Shown here: one piece after another, positions 36,263-48,550 of the stretch | Position numbering within the stretch: the first letter of the stretch is position 1 | Layout: each line of letters begins with the position of its first letter | Assembly: GCA_016648135.1 (NCBI GenBank) | Contig: JADDOH010007988.1 | Coordinates: forward strand, 22,465-86,464 | Source of the DNA: Agrypnia vestita | Lineage: Eukaryota; Arthropoda; Insecta; Trichoptera; Phryganeidae | Length of the DNA: 64,000 nucleotides | Direction: 5' to 3' | Program-made: the position numbers and the translations under genes | Notes under the pieces: generated by a model | Seen by the model: the letters and a program-made list of their open reading frames with translations, nothing else | What the model was told of the DNA's origin: nothing | Databases searched by the model: none

Positions 36263-36466
36263 TATTTTATTTTAATATTTTTAATTTTTTTTTTACAAAA
36301 TACATATAAAGTGTTTATCTAGAACTCATAAGTACTCAGTGTACCGATTACAAGCGCCAAAAGCACCAAAGGCTAGAAAAAGTCATGTAGATGTATTGTG
36401 ACCTCGCCGGGAATCGAACTCGGTATGAGAAGCCGCGTCCATGTCCACTGGACTACGAGGGCCGTT
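36263..36466 (-). mobile_element. tRNA-derived SINE (type 3), minus strand
   Basis: On the minus strand, box A TAGTCCAGTGG (36445-36455) and box B GAGTTCGATTCC (36410-36421) are nearly canonical Pol III promoter elements in a tRNA-like head starting GGCCCTCGTAG. The body runs through GACTTTTTCTAGCC and ends in an A-rich tail at about 36270-36300. The cloverleaf is imperfect, so I call it a SINE, not a tRNA gene. Confidence 0.75.
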
Positions 36467-36584
36467 ATCTAATTTACCGTACATATTTTTCTCGAACTTA
36501 ATTTAAAATCGTAAAAAGGTTTGCGTCTCCTCCCTCTATTGTCAAACGTCCCTGAAGAGCCAGCGAATACTATAAATGCATAAT

Positions 36585-36800
36585 AATAGGTGCTCGCCCA
36601 CCCACACCCCGCTCCACGCGCGACACTGCACTTGTGTACGTCATCGGTTGCGTGGCCCGGACACGTGGTCCGCAACTGTCACACGAACGGTTTGACAGCT
36701 CCGGAGAGAACAGTCACTGAGGCGGGAGGCTGACGTGATGTCAAATAATTTGCATGCTGTTGTGAAAGTGAACTCGATACTGCAAGTTCTGTTATCATGG
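36585..36800. promoter_or_regulatory. GC-richer island with CRE-, E-box- and octamer-like motifs
   Basis: After a C-rich stretch (CGCCCACCCACACCCCGCTC) come CACGTG inside GGACACGTGGTCC, the half-palindrome TGACGTGATGTCA (36731-36743) and ATTTGCAT (36748-36755). These match known core sites of bHLH, CREB/ATF and POU factors. No ORF of quality and no repeat homology. Function is inference from motif clustering. Confidence 0.35.
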
Positions 36801-37004
36801 AAGGTTTTCACTTTGGCGCAGTAGTGGGTGGGATAATTGTACTACACTTTAAAAATATCTGCATGCATACACAACACGTTAAAAATCAATTTAAAAAAAA
36901 TGCATATACGAAAATCATGTAAGAACAATATTTTTACTATTTTCAAACTAACCTAAATGAATCAAGATATATTATAGATTTGTCATAGAGACGGAAACTA
37001 TTTT

Positions 37005-37300
37005 TTATGGAAAAGTAGATATGTAAGTCTTTTTGGGCGTTCATAAGGCTTATGACCTATCTTACGGCTGGCTTAAGTGATCACTTTACACAGGGTAACG
37101 TTCACAATTCCACCCATGACAGACTACCACATAGTCAAATTTTTCGAGGTTGTATATGTGTTTAATTTGCACATCTTGTTTAATATTTGAGTTGTATTTT
37201 TACTAACCCCTACCTGTGGTCGAAATTTGTCGTTCCCATAAACGAGTACAGATGTCGCCATTGGTAATCAGATATCTATATTTTTAATTTAAGTTTTCCA
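37005..37300 (+). repeat. dispersed repeat Y, copy 2 (nearly complete)
   Basis: Contains GTCTTTTTGGGCG, TTACGGCTGGCTTAAGTGAT, GTAACGTTCACAATTCCACC, GTTGTATATGTGTTTAAT and CATTGGTAATCAGATATC in the same order as the minus-strand copy at 47335-47615. About 280 bp. No ORF, no clear inverted ends. Confidence 0.8.
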
Positions 37301-37397
37301 ACCAATATTCTTTTAATATTTGATTTTGTCCCCCTGGGGATATAATCCAATATTGTGTTCATGATAAATTTGAACATACCTACTTAATTCTGAAAGC

Positions 37398-37475
37398 TAT
37401 ATGAAAGCGCCACAATCTTCTGCCCGACACACAACTCTCGCCTCATCCACATTCGTACACCTTAGCAGGCAAGCC
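37398..37475 (-). mobile_element. fragment of the (TTAG)n LINE family
   Basis: The minus strand has a GAGTTGTGTGTCGGGCAGAA and GATTGTGGCGCTTTC stretch corresponding to the ...CQDRxVWRS... block of the better copies, without the TTAG tail. Weak, short match. Confidence 0.4.
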
Positions 37476-38873
37476 CACCGATTGTTGATTGATCACCTAA
37501 CATGACCGTCTTCCATTATCTGATTAATCTGATCATCTGGCGTCGTCGACATTTGCGTCAAGTACCTAACTAAGCATACAATATTTAATACCTGGGGTCA
37601 GGTATTTAACAAGTATTACAAATATGAATCTATTCTGCTGTTTGCCCCGCGAGGAAACGGCGTGATCAAAGTTGTTTGGTTGTTTTCGAAATAAATTCGT
37701 TATCGCTTTGTCAGGACTAATATTTTGAATCACGATTTGGGCGCGAATCTTCGCCAGCGTTCGGGAATCTCCGCATTTTAACCGAAGTAGTGCCCTAATG
37801 AGAGGGCGGACCACCCAGTCATATCTCCCCCCTCCCCCACCCCCGCACACCCGCCGAAGCACATACATCATAAGCGGATGCCCGAAATCCCTAACAAAAA
37901 TATATAATAATGTATTCAAAAAACTGGATCCTGGAGCTCTCGCTCTAACATTGCCTCTGATCTCTCGCTCACGGGGTCCGGATTATGCAGAGTATCATAA
38001 AAAGTGGCAAACAAACTTAAACTAATCCGCAAACGGATATAAACAACTTTTCTACAACTCGACTACTGTTAGGGATTGATTTATGCTTTTTACTAGGACC
38101 TATTTACTTTAACGATGTAATATTATTTCTCATTTTGATGAAGCGTTGTAAGGAATGATAGAGTTTTTATGCTAAGCGGTATTTCATTTTCTTTCACCTG
38201 TATCGCACGCCGTGTTTCGGAAAATACATTGTTGCTCGGGTCCTTTGTTGAAGTTACTTTAAATTTGATCAAACTTTCGATTAGTTTTGAGATAAATCAA
38301 ATAGGCACCGCGTAAGAAAAAACAAAAATGCTTTTATGATAATGTCAAATTAGTGGGACAGTCTGGTGTTTTTCAGTTGGTGCCTCTAATAAACTGGCCT
38401 GTGTTGAGTTTTGAAGACGCTTGCAAGAGGCTTTAGGTCAGTTATTGTTTATTAGGTGATGCTCTGAAGATAAATTATTTTTTTGTTTTATCTTCGGCAA
38501 CATTTTCTTTTTATAGCGACTCGGCAGGAGTGCACCATATTCAAACTATAAGAGTTAGTTGAGCGTAGCCCAACTCGACTTTCCTTTAGATTTGAATTAT
38601 AAGTAAGTATTTAAAAAAAAATTGTATTAAATAAAAAAATCGTATTGTGAAACGAATTCATACGTAAATATTCTGCTATTTATCTAATTTTTTAGTAAAT
38701 CTATAAAGAAAGAATCATTAAATTGTAGACGCTTGAAGTTATTTCTTTTTTAATTTTATTATTTTTGAATTTCATTTAAAATAGAAATTACAAATATGTA
38801 ATAAGTAAAGAAAGACAATACGATTTTTTTTAAATTAAATATAATATAAAATTTCACCCTAAGCTAATTAACT
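37476..38873. other. mixed DNA including a C-rich tract
   Basis: At 37827-37844 three C-runs of 6, 5 and 5 stand close together, so the minus strand is G-rich and could form a quadruplex with help of a nearby shorter run. ORFs at 37566-37919 (-) and 37798-38025 (+) overlap it and look like by-products. I recognise no gene. Confidence 0.4.
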
Positions 38874-38990
38874 ATCACGTCGTTTATCTGCAGTGGTAGG
38901 AAGAAAGGATAGAGCGCCACACTCTTCTATCCTGGCACACCACTTTTGCTTTAAACACATTCATACATCTTCTCATTTTAAGACTGATTC
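38874..38990 (-). mobile_element. 3' end of the (TTAG)n LINE family
   Basis: The minus strand reads AGAAGATGTATGAATGTG, AAAGCAAAAGTGGTGTGCCA, GGATAGAAGAGTGTGGCG and then ACGACGTGATAGTTAATTAG. It is the same 3' end as at 43.1 kb, with a worn tail. Confidence 0.75.
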
Positions 38991-39394
38991 ACTCTCTCTC
39001 TCACCCTAGTCTTGATTACAAATTTAGAATAAGTTATCATTTTTATTGCAGTGATATTGACATTTACTTAATTAATCGAAAAAACTTTTCTTAAAATTTT
39101 ATTATTAATAGATATTCTTTATTTTTGTATTTCGATGTGCTTAAATATTTTTTTATAAAATACAGTGGTAATTATTCAACATGAAATCACAGAGACCGAA
39201 ATATGTATTTAAAAACATGTTCTTCTTAAAATAAATTAAAAAACGTCATCCTACTCAATGGGAAGTTAAGTCTTAAAGTAGGTAATAAACAGTAAGCAAT
39301 TCATAAGGCCGATAGATTATCTGGGTAATGGATAAATTGATAAATTGATAATTAAAAATTGGTACATCGGACAAACTTCTAGAAATTTCAACCA
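38991..39394. other. AT-rich DNA, no gene seen
   Basis: A CTCTCTCTCTCACCC stretch precedes A/T-rich sequence; nothing else recognised. Confidence 0.45.
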
Positions 39395-39631
39395 CCAAAC
39401 ATTATAATTTCGTTGTCTGTCCGTCTGTCTATCTGTCTGTCTCCATAACTTCGTTTATGGCCGGAGATTGGGCTTGAACCCCGGGCCACCAAATCCGAAC
39501 CAGCCGATGAACGCATGTGACTACGGCCGCCTCTCCGTAGACTGCCAAAAAGATGTTATAAATTTATTCCTACCAGGGCTTGGCAAAGACACGAACTAAT
39601 GTTCCCTCATTTTTGACGGGTTACAGCTATT
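39395..39631 (-). mobile_element. SINE-like family, copy 5 (short form)
   Basis: Minus strand from 39631: GCTGTAACCCGTCAAAAATG, AGTTCGTGTCTTTGCC, CGGAGAGGCGGCCGTAGTC, GGGGTTCAAGCCCAATCTCC (box B-like), then a shortened join to GAAGTTATGGAGACAGACAG and the end AACGAAATTATAATGTTTGG. The AATTCGAACGAAATTACGG block between core and tail is deleted. Confidence 0.85.
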
Positions 39632-40867
39632 ATTCTTAGTATTTTTTCTATTCTTAGTATATCTACAGTACAGCTAGTATTCTTATTCTTATATAAGTGA
39701 TAAAAATAAATAAATTTTGTTATTAATAATATTAATAACGTCTTTATTTCTTTTTGAATAAATTATTATTCCGTTTGTAATACCTACCATGAATGAAAAA
39801 TAACACTCGCGTTCTCATTTTGCAATTTGGGAAAAGTAAATTAAAATTGTTTAGCAGCAGATTTATTATCATAAAAGTGAATGTAATTGTTTTTATTATT
39901 ACATAATTTAACAAAAGTTTAATGTCACGTCTGTCAACCCTGCACAGGGGAGTTCATTTGTAGCAAAGCGTAGTCGGTAATAATTTTTCCACGCTTTGCG
40001 TCAGCAGGGCTGCCTCTCCGCCGACATTCGTTACCTGCGCCGATGCAACACACGTGGTCGTAAACTTAAAAAAATACACAAAACAATGCCAAAGCTTTGA
40101 TTTATAGATAATCAGTATAATTAATGTGAACCAAGCAATAAGCCCCGCTCCAAACACAGAAACTACATAAAGGCGTGTCTCTAACAAGTAAAAGCGATCT
40201 GATCGATTTTTTGGACCACGCTGCACACCCACCAGAGGTTTGATGATGGAAAGTCGTCGTAATATAATTACCCCACAGCGATAAATTATAGTTAAGAAAA
40301 AAAAACATTATTTAAATATCGCTTAACTACTTTTCTGGTTTACCGATGATGCGGATTTAATCGTGCTTTGATTTATCGTTCCTATAAAATAAACGGCTTA
40401 CTCTGTACCCCACGCGTCAATTAATAATATAGATAGGTATGTGTGGACATGCGTTAGTTTATTATTACAACATTTCGGTGTATGTTTGTAATTTGTATTC
40501 ACATAAACAAATATTCTGTCAAAAATATTTGTCTCAGGTTTCCCCAAAAGGCTGTTCATTTTTCAGAAATGTAAAACTAAATTTAACCGAAGTTACCGTT
40601 ACAGGTAGAGCGGATAGGAAGCCACATTACACTATATTGCCTCTTTAAATGTTTGCAATTATTCAAGTCTGTTACTTTCATAACTGGCCAAAAATATTTT
40701 CTTCACCATCTCATGTCAAAACTTTTCAATTTTTAGTTTCAGTCGATGAAGTGCATTACGGTAATTACCTATTATTGTTAAAATGTGATTAGTGTTATTT
40801 TATTCACCATCCATAAAATAATCAAACGTTTAAACGTTAAACAAATTTATAATAATAAAAAAAATAT
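39632..40867. other. AT-rich DNA, no gene supported
   Basis: A GC-richer patch at about 39930-40050 and two overlapping minus-strand ORFs (39954-40232, 40102-40308) show no domain I recognise. Confidence 0.45.
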
Positions 40868-40931
40868 TGGCAACACATTCTTCCGGCTGTACTCTGTGTG
40901 CCATGGGTAAAAAATCGACCTGTATGCCCGT
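40868..40931 (+). repeat. dispersed repeat X, fragment
   Basis: ACACATTCTTCCGGC and AAAAATCGACCTGTATGCCC correspond to the end of the X copies at 14.2 and 59.1 kb. The 5' two-thirds are absent. Confidence 0.5.
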
Positions 40932-42917
40932 CTATATTAAAAGTTTGAAATTATATAAATCTTTTGCCTTCAACGCTGGTTTAATAAATTAATTCTCTTC
41001 ATCATTTTCTCCTCACTTCTGCATTCTACATGCCCAAACTTACTTAGCAACCTTTATTAATTCTGTCAACTGTATTATTTATTGATCAATCTCTCTATTG
41101 TGTATAGATTTTCACTCAAACGCCTAACATGCTTATTCACTATCTAAATTACTAATTGCATGTACCCAGAGTTGCTCGGATACATATTTATATCCAACTA
41201 TTTCAATTGGTCCGTCTGCTCATTTTTTTCTAGAAGATATAAAAAAATACATTTGTATTGAAAAATATACAGTATTGCCATTTTATGGTAATTAGTAAGT
41301 ATAAAAATAAATATATACATATAAAATTACTTATAATAGTTTTATGGTTAGTGAGTTAATGAAGGGTATTAATTAAGAGTAGATATCATTTCTCTTTTAT
41401 TCACTATTTTAAATACCATTAAAACACCTAAATTGTTAAAATCATTGAAAGTAATTCATTGACTTTCAAGAACTATTACCATCAAACTTACTAAGGATAT
41501 ATGAAAAGTAGATTGGTGTTAATTACTGACAAACTTTTCTGTGTAAATTATTATGAAATATTTAAAAATTATATATTTATTTTAGTGAGTCTAGGAGATA
41601 ACCCAAATTGTCTTTTTTACTATATAGTTTTTTAACATTAATATCTAACTATTTACGCAAAGCCCGTATTGAGGCTATATACTCGTATGTAAAATATAAT
41701 CGTATAAAAATATAAATCAAAAAATTATTACCAAATTTTTATTTTACACACGTTCAAAAATTGAATCTGTATAATTAAAAACGTATTATATTAAATGTTA
41801 ATACCTAAAACTGCTCACTGAAAATAGTAAGAAGTTTTATTTTGCAAAATATAAAAAATATTTGCTAATTATTTCATGTTAAAACATCCGCCACTATTTA
41901 ATACACCATCCGTTTAGTATGAGGGTCGTTCAGAGAACACGACACTTGACCCACTCACTACTCTACAAATCAAGCACTTCATATGAAATCACACTAAAAC
42001 TGCACAAACCCCCATTTCATTATAGCAGTACTCCTCTCTCTCTCTCCCCTATTTCCGTCTCCTTCATTCGAGCTTTCACCCTTGATACCGAAAAGGGTCA
42101 ACAGATGTCGGATACTTTGAATGGAATAATGCAAATATTTCCCATCCAGAGGCATCTAGCGGTTGTTACTAAAAGCTTTTATTACTCGGTAAAAGGTTCA
42201 GCGCTGAGATAAAAATAGCAATTCTGTGTGTAATAAAGCCTTGCGGGAAGTCGGGGAAAAATAAAATTGAGATTTTTTAAATAGAAAAAAATTACTTGGT
42301 GGTCATGTTGAATAAATAGTACCTAGTAGAAAAATTATATTTTAATTTAAAATATTTAAAATTTGGAATAAAGTAATTACTTCAATATTTTTACTATTGA
42401 ATTTCTTAGTGTTTTTCGTTGTATGTATTTATTATTAATTCTATAAAATAACGATGTACCCATTTTTAATATTTTATTTTCTTTGTTATAGGTAAGACTA
42501 ATTATTCTTGGAGGGATATTCAATTAAGAGAGCGTGGTTTCTTCTTGAAAACTGTAGGAAATCGTAAGTTTTTTTATTTCAATTATTTAAAAATAACGTT
42601 AACAGATAGAAGGTATTGTACTACCTCGAATATAAACAATTTGTATGGAAACACATCAGATTTTTATATACTCCATCCATTTTTATCTAAATGAGTAGGT
42701 TGTTTATCTCTGTTTTTGATTTGATTTTATTTTAATCTATGAATTTTGATAGATAATTTTTTTTATTTACTTAGATATGTCAATGTGTAATAGTTTTGAA
42801 TCCTGTTTTTATTTAAAATTATTTATTGAAATACTATGTATTTATTTTTATGCTTCACACTATATTTAAAAATATGTATTTATTCTCCTAATTATAATTA
42901 TGTAAAAATTAAATAAC
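40932..42917. other. AT-rich DNA, no gene supported
   Basis: A GC-richer patch at about 41915-42255 includes a CTCTCTCTCTC run and lies in a 97-codon ORF without known domain. The rest is A/T-rich. Confidence 0.45.
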
Positions 42918-43137
42918 TTTAGTGTGGTAGATAGAATAAAGAAAGGAGTGCTGAGATGGTTTGGTCATGTGGAACGTATGAACGAGGAAAATACGCAACA
43001 ACGTAGAACGTGTATGAGAAGATGTATGAATGTGGCCGAAGCAAAAGTGGTGTGCCAGGATAGAAGTGTGTGGCGTTCAATCCTCTCTGCCTACCCCTGC
43101 GGGTAAAACGGCGTGATGGTTAGTTAGTTAGTTAGTT
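42918..43137 (+). pseudogene. LINE reverse transcriptase C-terminus with (TTAG)n tail
   Basis: Open for 60 codons: VDRIKKGVLRWFGHVERMNE, then RRTCMRRCMNVAEAKVVCQD and RSVWRSILSAYPCG. This is the C-terminal tail of a non-LTR polymerase type that I know as widespread in Lepidoptera. Between ERMNE and RRTCMRR the usual stretch of about 35-40 residues (containing GRGRPRK) is missing, an internal deletion that left the frame open. The stop is followed by CGGCGTGATGG and a (TTAG)n tail at 43119-43137. Confidence 0.8.
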
Positions 43138-44940
43138 AAATTATTTTAGGATTTTTCTCCATTATTTTAGTAGATATTAAGAGTTTAATTTTATTATATT
43201 ATTTTAATACTAGTTTTGGAAAATTAACTTTACCAAAAGGTACATATCTTAAAGTTTTGTGGGCTAGGATTCAATATCAAACTATTAATAATCGTACATA
43301 CTTAGATGAATATTATTTTTTTTATAATAATTAATAAAAAAGTAATCATTTGTAATAATATAAATAAAGGAATGGTGAAAACCTTTCCGCCAACGGCTTA
43401 ACTGGTGGGATTTTACTTTTTGTGTGTAATTAATTATGTACAATGAATATAAAATATGAAGATAAATTGATTAAATAGAGATAAGCTTAATGAATATAAG
43501 GTCAGTTAAATTACAACTATTTTGCTACGAAGATTGTATTTTTATTCCATACAAGTCACTAGTACTATTGCGAGCTCGATGCGTAGTTTATAATTTATGA
43601 TAGAAGATTCTCCTTTCTACTGCTGTTATTTATGGCTTAATTATTTATCAAATGTTCATAGTGAACAATTCCGAGGCATTTCGTAAAGAGCAGTTTACAC
43701 CGTAAACGGCCGAATTGTAATGCATATTTAAAATCGAATTAAATACAATATCAAGGACGTGTTTGAAGCTAACGAGAATTAATTGCGTTCAGGTATAAGT
43801 TATGGCGGCTGGGCGTCAACTAGACAGAGACGACTGTATTTATTGTCTGAATTATTTCGAAAGCATTAGAAAGAGATAAACGTACGCGACCACTTATGTA
43901 CAGTCACCTTATATTTCATTGTGTTAAACCTGAGATTTCTTTTCACGTTTTTTTTTCCACCTGACAAGGTAAGATGAATGTTTGTGACCGGTAAAATATT
44001 GAGTTTTGTAGCAGTATGGAAGTGTTTTTTTTTTCGTTATACCTGAAATGACGCCATTGAACGTGGGTGGAATCATTTAACACTTATAATGCCGACCAAA
44101 ATATAGTATTTTTACGAGAACATAGTACCTACTAAAAATCCATCATTCAAATATTTATACAAAAACTATAAAATTGAGGGAATTTAAAAAAAATATTTGA
44201 TGCATTAATTTAATGTTTGGACATAATAATAATTTTAAAACTTGAATGACCTCGTGATCTTGGAACGACAAGGTATCATAAAATATATTTATCAAAATAA
44301 ACTTTTTATATCAACATGTTGACAATTTTTTTCCTTTTAAATTGTTTTTAAACGTGTAAAATTTTTAAAGTACCTACTTTAAGAAATAAAAAATCGAATT
44401 GGTATTTTCATTTCACTTGCAATTCCATATTACGAAATTATTGTAAAAAAATTAGGTACCTACCTCATGGACGATTAACAAAACTCAATTTCTTATACAA
44501 AACTCTGAAATCTAATATCTTGATGTAAATATCAGATGATACCTTGCTATTCCAAGCACGATATAAAATTTCATTATTCAGATGCCAGAAATCATTGTCC
44601 GGTTTTAACTATTTTTTTATTGGTAATAAAATTTTGGTTTGGTTTTCCTACTGAAAATTTCATAAGGATGTTTATGAGGTGATAATATCGATAGCTGAAT
44701 ATTTTTGTCTAAGAGTCAATGAGTCTCTTTATCGAATAATATAGGTGCAGTGGGTACATATATAATATTTGATTTATTGGAATGTAGGTACTTTTTCGAT
44801 ACCTGTTCCATTATTTCTTTAACCACGAAGGGACGGATGATAAATAGTGAATTCAAATTTGTACAAGATCTTATCTCGCTGATTTATTTGCCACGAATAT
44901 TGCTAAGAGAGCTGGCCCACAACCATCGGTTCTAGTAATA
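43138..44940. other. AT-rich DNA with one GC-richer island
   Basis: The interval 43670-43900 (for example TTATGGCGGCTGGGCGTCAA) is richer in GC, contains ATTTGCAT-like and TTAAT homeodomain-like strings and matches no repeat here. It is a weak candidate control element. No gene seen. Confidence 0.35.
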
Positions 44941-44944
44941 TGTC

Positions 44945-45140
44945 GTAAAAATAAAATAGGTTATTATTAAGAAGAATAAGCTCGCACTGGAAGCAGAGGT
45001 CTTAGTTGTCTCCCAGTACGCTAGACCGATGATATACAAAATAATTGCAGGGAACAGCTGGTCGAGGAATGCAGAAGATAGAAAGGCGTGGCAACCGTTA
45101 AGAGAGGTCTTTATCCGGCAGTGGATGAAGAAATAAAACG
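44945..45140 (+). pseudogene. LINE C-terminal remnant
   Basis: Translation NSWSRNAEDRKAWQPLREVF then IRQWMKK and a stop fits the end of many insect LINE polymerases (RxAxDRxxWxxLxEVxxxQW). It is 5'-truncated; the preceding region (GCACTGGAAGCAGAGG) is already unclear. Confidence 0.6.
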
Positions 45141-46152
45141 ACGAAATAACGATTCTAATTAACCGTAAACTTATAACTTTAACGAATTGAATCATGCACT
45201 TTGTGCTACATCTACAACTGAAACTAAGTTATGATATGAGTATATTTTTCGGTTGAAGGATATACCTTTTATTTGATTGATTTATTATTAAGGCAGATTG
45301 CAGATATTCTCCATTTTATTTAATTATCTCTTTCTTGGATGGGCTGCCTGGTTGTTTAGCTTCATAGTCTTGTAGACGTTGACCGAGCATTTTAACTCGT
45401 ATCACTACTTAAATCGGACTTTCATTAAATTATGGTTGAAAGTAGGTCTGCGTTGATCGTAGGTATTTTCAAATATTTTTATTTTTTCTCCACCTCTTTG
45501 ATGCATTTTAACCCAGATTGGATTCCTCGATCTAGAACTAGTCATATTCCACGAGAAAATTTAGTACATAACCGAGAGCAGTGCTCCTCTCTTTCATGTG
45601 TCAGAAATGAATCCAAATATAACATTTTTTGCACTATAACATAGATGAAAGTTTGGTGTTATAGCCATGGAAAAAGTATTAAGTAATATGATATTTTTCA
45701 CAATGCATCGTATGATTTTTTCGTGTGAGAAATAACCATATTTTGACTTCTTGAGAGATTACATAAAAACTTCAAAATTATATTAATAGCGTGTTGATTA
45801 ATATTTCCTTTAGTTCAACATTTCCACTAACTGTTAAAAATGTTATTAAAATCAATTTAAGACCTGTCAGCATAAAACGGTTGGCTATTTCTTTTTCACA
45901 AGATTTCTCGCTCTATCTCTCCCTTTCTATTTTTTTTATTCTGCTTGTCCGTGTGGTCTTCGAACATTTAAAACATTTTTTTATTTGTAAGTATTTTTTT
46001 AGTTTCCTCTTTCAAATTCTGTTGATATATTGCGTGTGAGGTGTTGTGGGTGGTGGAGATGTCGCCGTACGGCTTGTTCTGACCCTTTCACTCGTCCTGC
46101 CGTCTCGTTTTTGTTTTCTTATAACCCAAAAGTGTCCCGGATCGTCGGTTTG
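45141..46152. other. AT-rich DNA, no gene supported
   Basis: Short hydrophobic ORFs (e.g. 45791-46039) reflect T-rich composition. No recognisable feature. Confidence 0.45.
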
Positions 46153-46258
46153 ATTAACAGACTTACTTGCCATCACGTCGTTTCACTACAGGATGCTGTA
46201 CTCGTCTGTCTTAACAAACATCTGATTCTTCATCCACATTCGTACGTCTCGTGCGTGT
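46153..46258 (-). mobile_element. 3' end of the (TTAG)n LINE family, diverged
   Basis: Minus strand: GTACGAATGTGGATGAAG near its 5' side and GAAACGACGTGATGGCAAGT then AAGTCTGTTAA at the end. Order and end agree with the other family members, though the coding part is badly worn. Confidence 0.55.
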
Positions 46259-47334
46259 TCAATGATTGTCAATATTGTTAAACATGCTACAATCAGTTTA
46301 TAATTAAGTTTTATTCAGCATGTTCTATAACATATTTAATTAATTTAAATTTTGGCTTTTCAGTACAAAAGTACCATGTTTAGTGATTTGTATGGAAGCA
46401 TATTTTTTAGAAAAAAAGCGAAATCGAATATTTATGTAACAGAATACTTATTATGATATAGAAATAAGAATCTGAATAATATGATAATAATTGTCATAGA
46501 AATATTATGAGATATATCTTATTTTTATTTATTTCGTAGAAATTTCAGTTTAGTAGGTACCTGCAACTTATTTTTTCATAGCATTAATTGCAGACCTGTG
46601 GATTTTATGAATAGATATTTTCATCAGTTTTGTTCATATTTGGCTTGCTAATATTAAAACTAAAATTACTTAATACTAAATAATTGGATTTTCAAATCAA
46701 CACCAGGCTTGTTATTTGAAAAAATATAAAAAGATAAAATACTTGATTTATTTACTACGCAGTATGCATCTGACTTGTGTATTATGCGGCATTGCCTGAT
46801 ATTAATCATAGAAATACCGGTAAGCTATTCTTCATTAGTATGCATTTATTTATTCCCTTTCTCACAATGCGTTTCCAACACCTATATGCAAGAGATATTT
46901 CTATAGTCGGTAACTAATTCCGCTTGGATATCATATCATATCAAGAAAATGTTAGGTAGGTATTAAATATTTTAGTAGGATACTTATGTATATATGCTAC
47001 TGTATAAAAACTCGATGAATTCCATGTTGATATAGTCAAGTAGGTACGTACCTAATGGTAATAAATCTATTTTGTATGTATTTAATATAGTTAGAAATAA
47101 TAATTAAAGAATGCAATTTATATAACGTACCTAACACAATAGTATTATTATAAATAATGGCCTGCATATTATTTTAAAGTGTTTATTGACTATTTTTCTA
47201 TATGAGATTTTAAACAATCCTTTAACCCGTTAACGTTAGCTGCTAATTTTTTTACTGCTTTTATTTGTTAATAATTCCGAAGAATGTCATATGCGTATGC
47301 TGATAATATTGCCTTAAAAATTCCAATCAAAAAT
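46259..47334. other. AT-rich DNA, no gene seen
   Basis: Several TAGGTACCTAC-type strings; nothing else recognised. Confidence 0.5.
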
Positions 47335-47615
47335 ATAGATATCTCATTACCAACGGTGACATCCTTACTTGTTTATGGTGATGACAAAGTTTTCAAGGCA
47401 GCAAAAATACAAGAAACATATGGAACAATGTGTGCATATTAAACATATATACAACTTCCAAAAATTTGATAGATGTGGTGGCCTGTAATGGGTGGAATTG
47501 GTGAACGTTACATTATGAAAAATGATCACTTAAGCCAGCCGTACGACAAGTCGTAAGCCATACGGACACCCAAAAAAAGACTTCAATACCTACTTTCTCA
47601 TATAAAAAATAACTT
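47335..47615 (-). repeat. dispersed repeat Y, copy 3 (nearly complete)
   Basis: In inverse orientation it carries the same blocks as copy 2: CTTTTTTTGGGTGTCCGTAT, GTACGGCTGGCTTAAGTGAT, GTAACGTTCACCAATTCCAC, AGTTGTATATATGTTTAAT and GTTGGTAATGAGATATC. About 280 bp. Confidence 0.8.
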
Positions 47616-48548
47616 CATCTCTTTAAGATATTATGTAGGTACCTATTATATATCTTGACTAAGTTTATTTACTTCTGAATAATTATAGTTCATTTCAGCT
47701 TATTTAAATCTAGATATTAATTGCTCTTACCCAGTACATTAATACACAGGTAAATTGATGACTAAAAATAAAACAGTGATTATTACTGAGGTATCTACTT
47801 ACAGAACCAATTTTTATTTTCAAATTCTAAACTCTTGTAGTGTCATCAAATTGTGTTTCTAGAAAGTTTAAATTGGCGGCATAAATTCAAAGAATATTAA
47901 AATAAACAAATCATAATTTGACCTGGTCATGTGTAGTTTTATGATTGATTTAACTCAAATCAATTTGTTTCGTCGCAGTTTAGCCCGCCATGGCAATAAA
48001 TTGGGCTACTTATGTTAGAGCCTTGATAAATATAATATTTATTGTTTTAAGTTTATCAAATTTTTGTGATGATTTTCGATTAAAGTTTTCATCATAAATT
48101 TATATGGGAAGTCAGTTTAATTCACCCTATCATGAAATGTCTCCATTTATAATCATGGCAATGTTAATATGCGTGACAGACAATCCTAAATAGGAAGATT
48201 ATGTCTTCATTGGTCTGTTCGAGGAATATAATATACAAATCTGTCTATGTACACTTGAATTTAAATATAAATATAACAATAAACGTAAAAACAGTATATT
48301 GAAATTTTAACTTTAAGATAAATTAAAACATAATAATAAAAACAAATTTGTACTCATCAGTAACGAGGTACCTTAACTAATTTTACATAATTTCTTAAAT
48401 ATCATCTCAATTAAGAGAAAATGTATAAATTATTAGGTACCTACTAAATGAGATTAAATTATATTACCTACCCTCACCTACTGACTATGCCTTTACTAAA
48501 TAATTATAAATGGAGCTATACAAGAACGAAGTAATTTTTACGACATTT

Positions 48549-48550
<2 letters not shown>
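47616..48550. other. AT-rich DNA, no gene seen
   Basis: No recognisable feature. Confidence 0.5.

Noticed and set aside
36402..36462. tRNA gene on the minus strand
   Set aside because: Good Pol III boxes but imperfect cloverleaf, a following SINE-like body and A-rich tail.
37566..38025. ORFs on both strands around the C-rich tract
   Set aside because: Glycine or proline runs come from the homopolymer-like tract; no domain.
43119..43137. Telomere-like repeat
   Set aside because: The unit is TTAG, not the insect TTAGG, and it follows a LINE 3' end; it is a retrotransposon tail.
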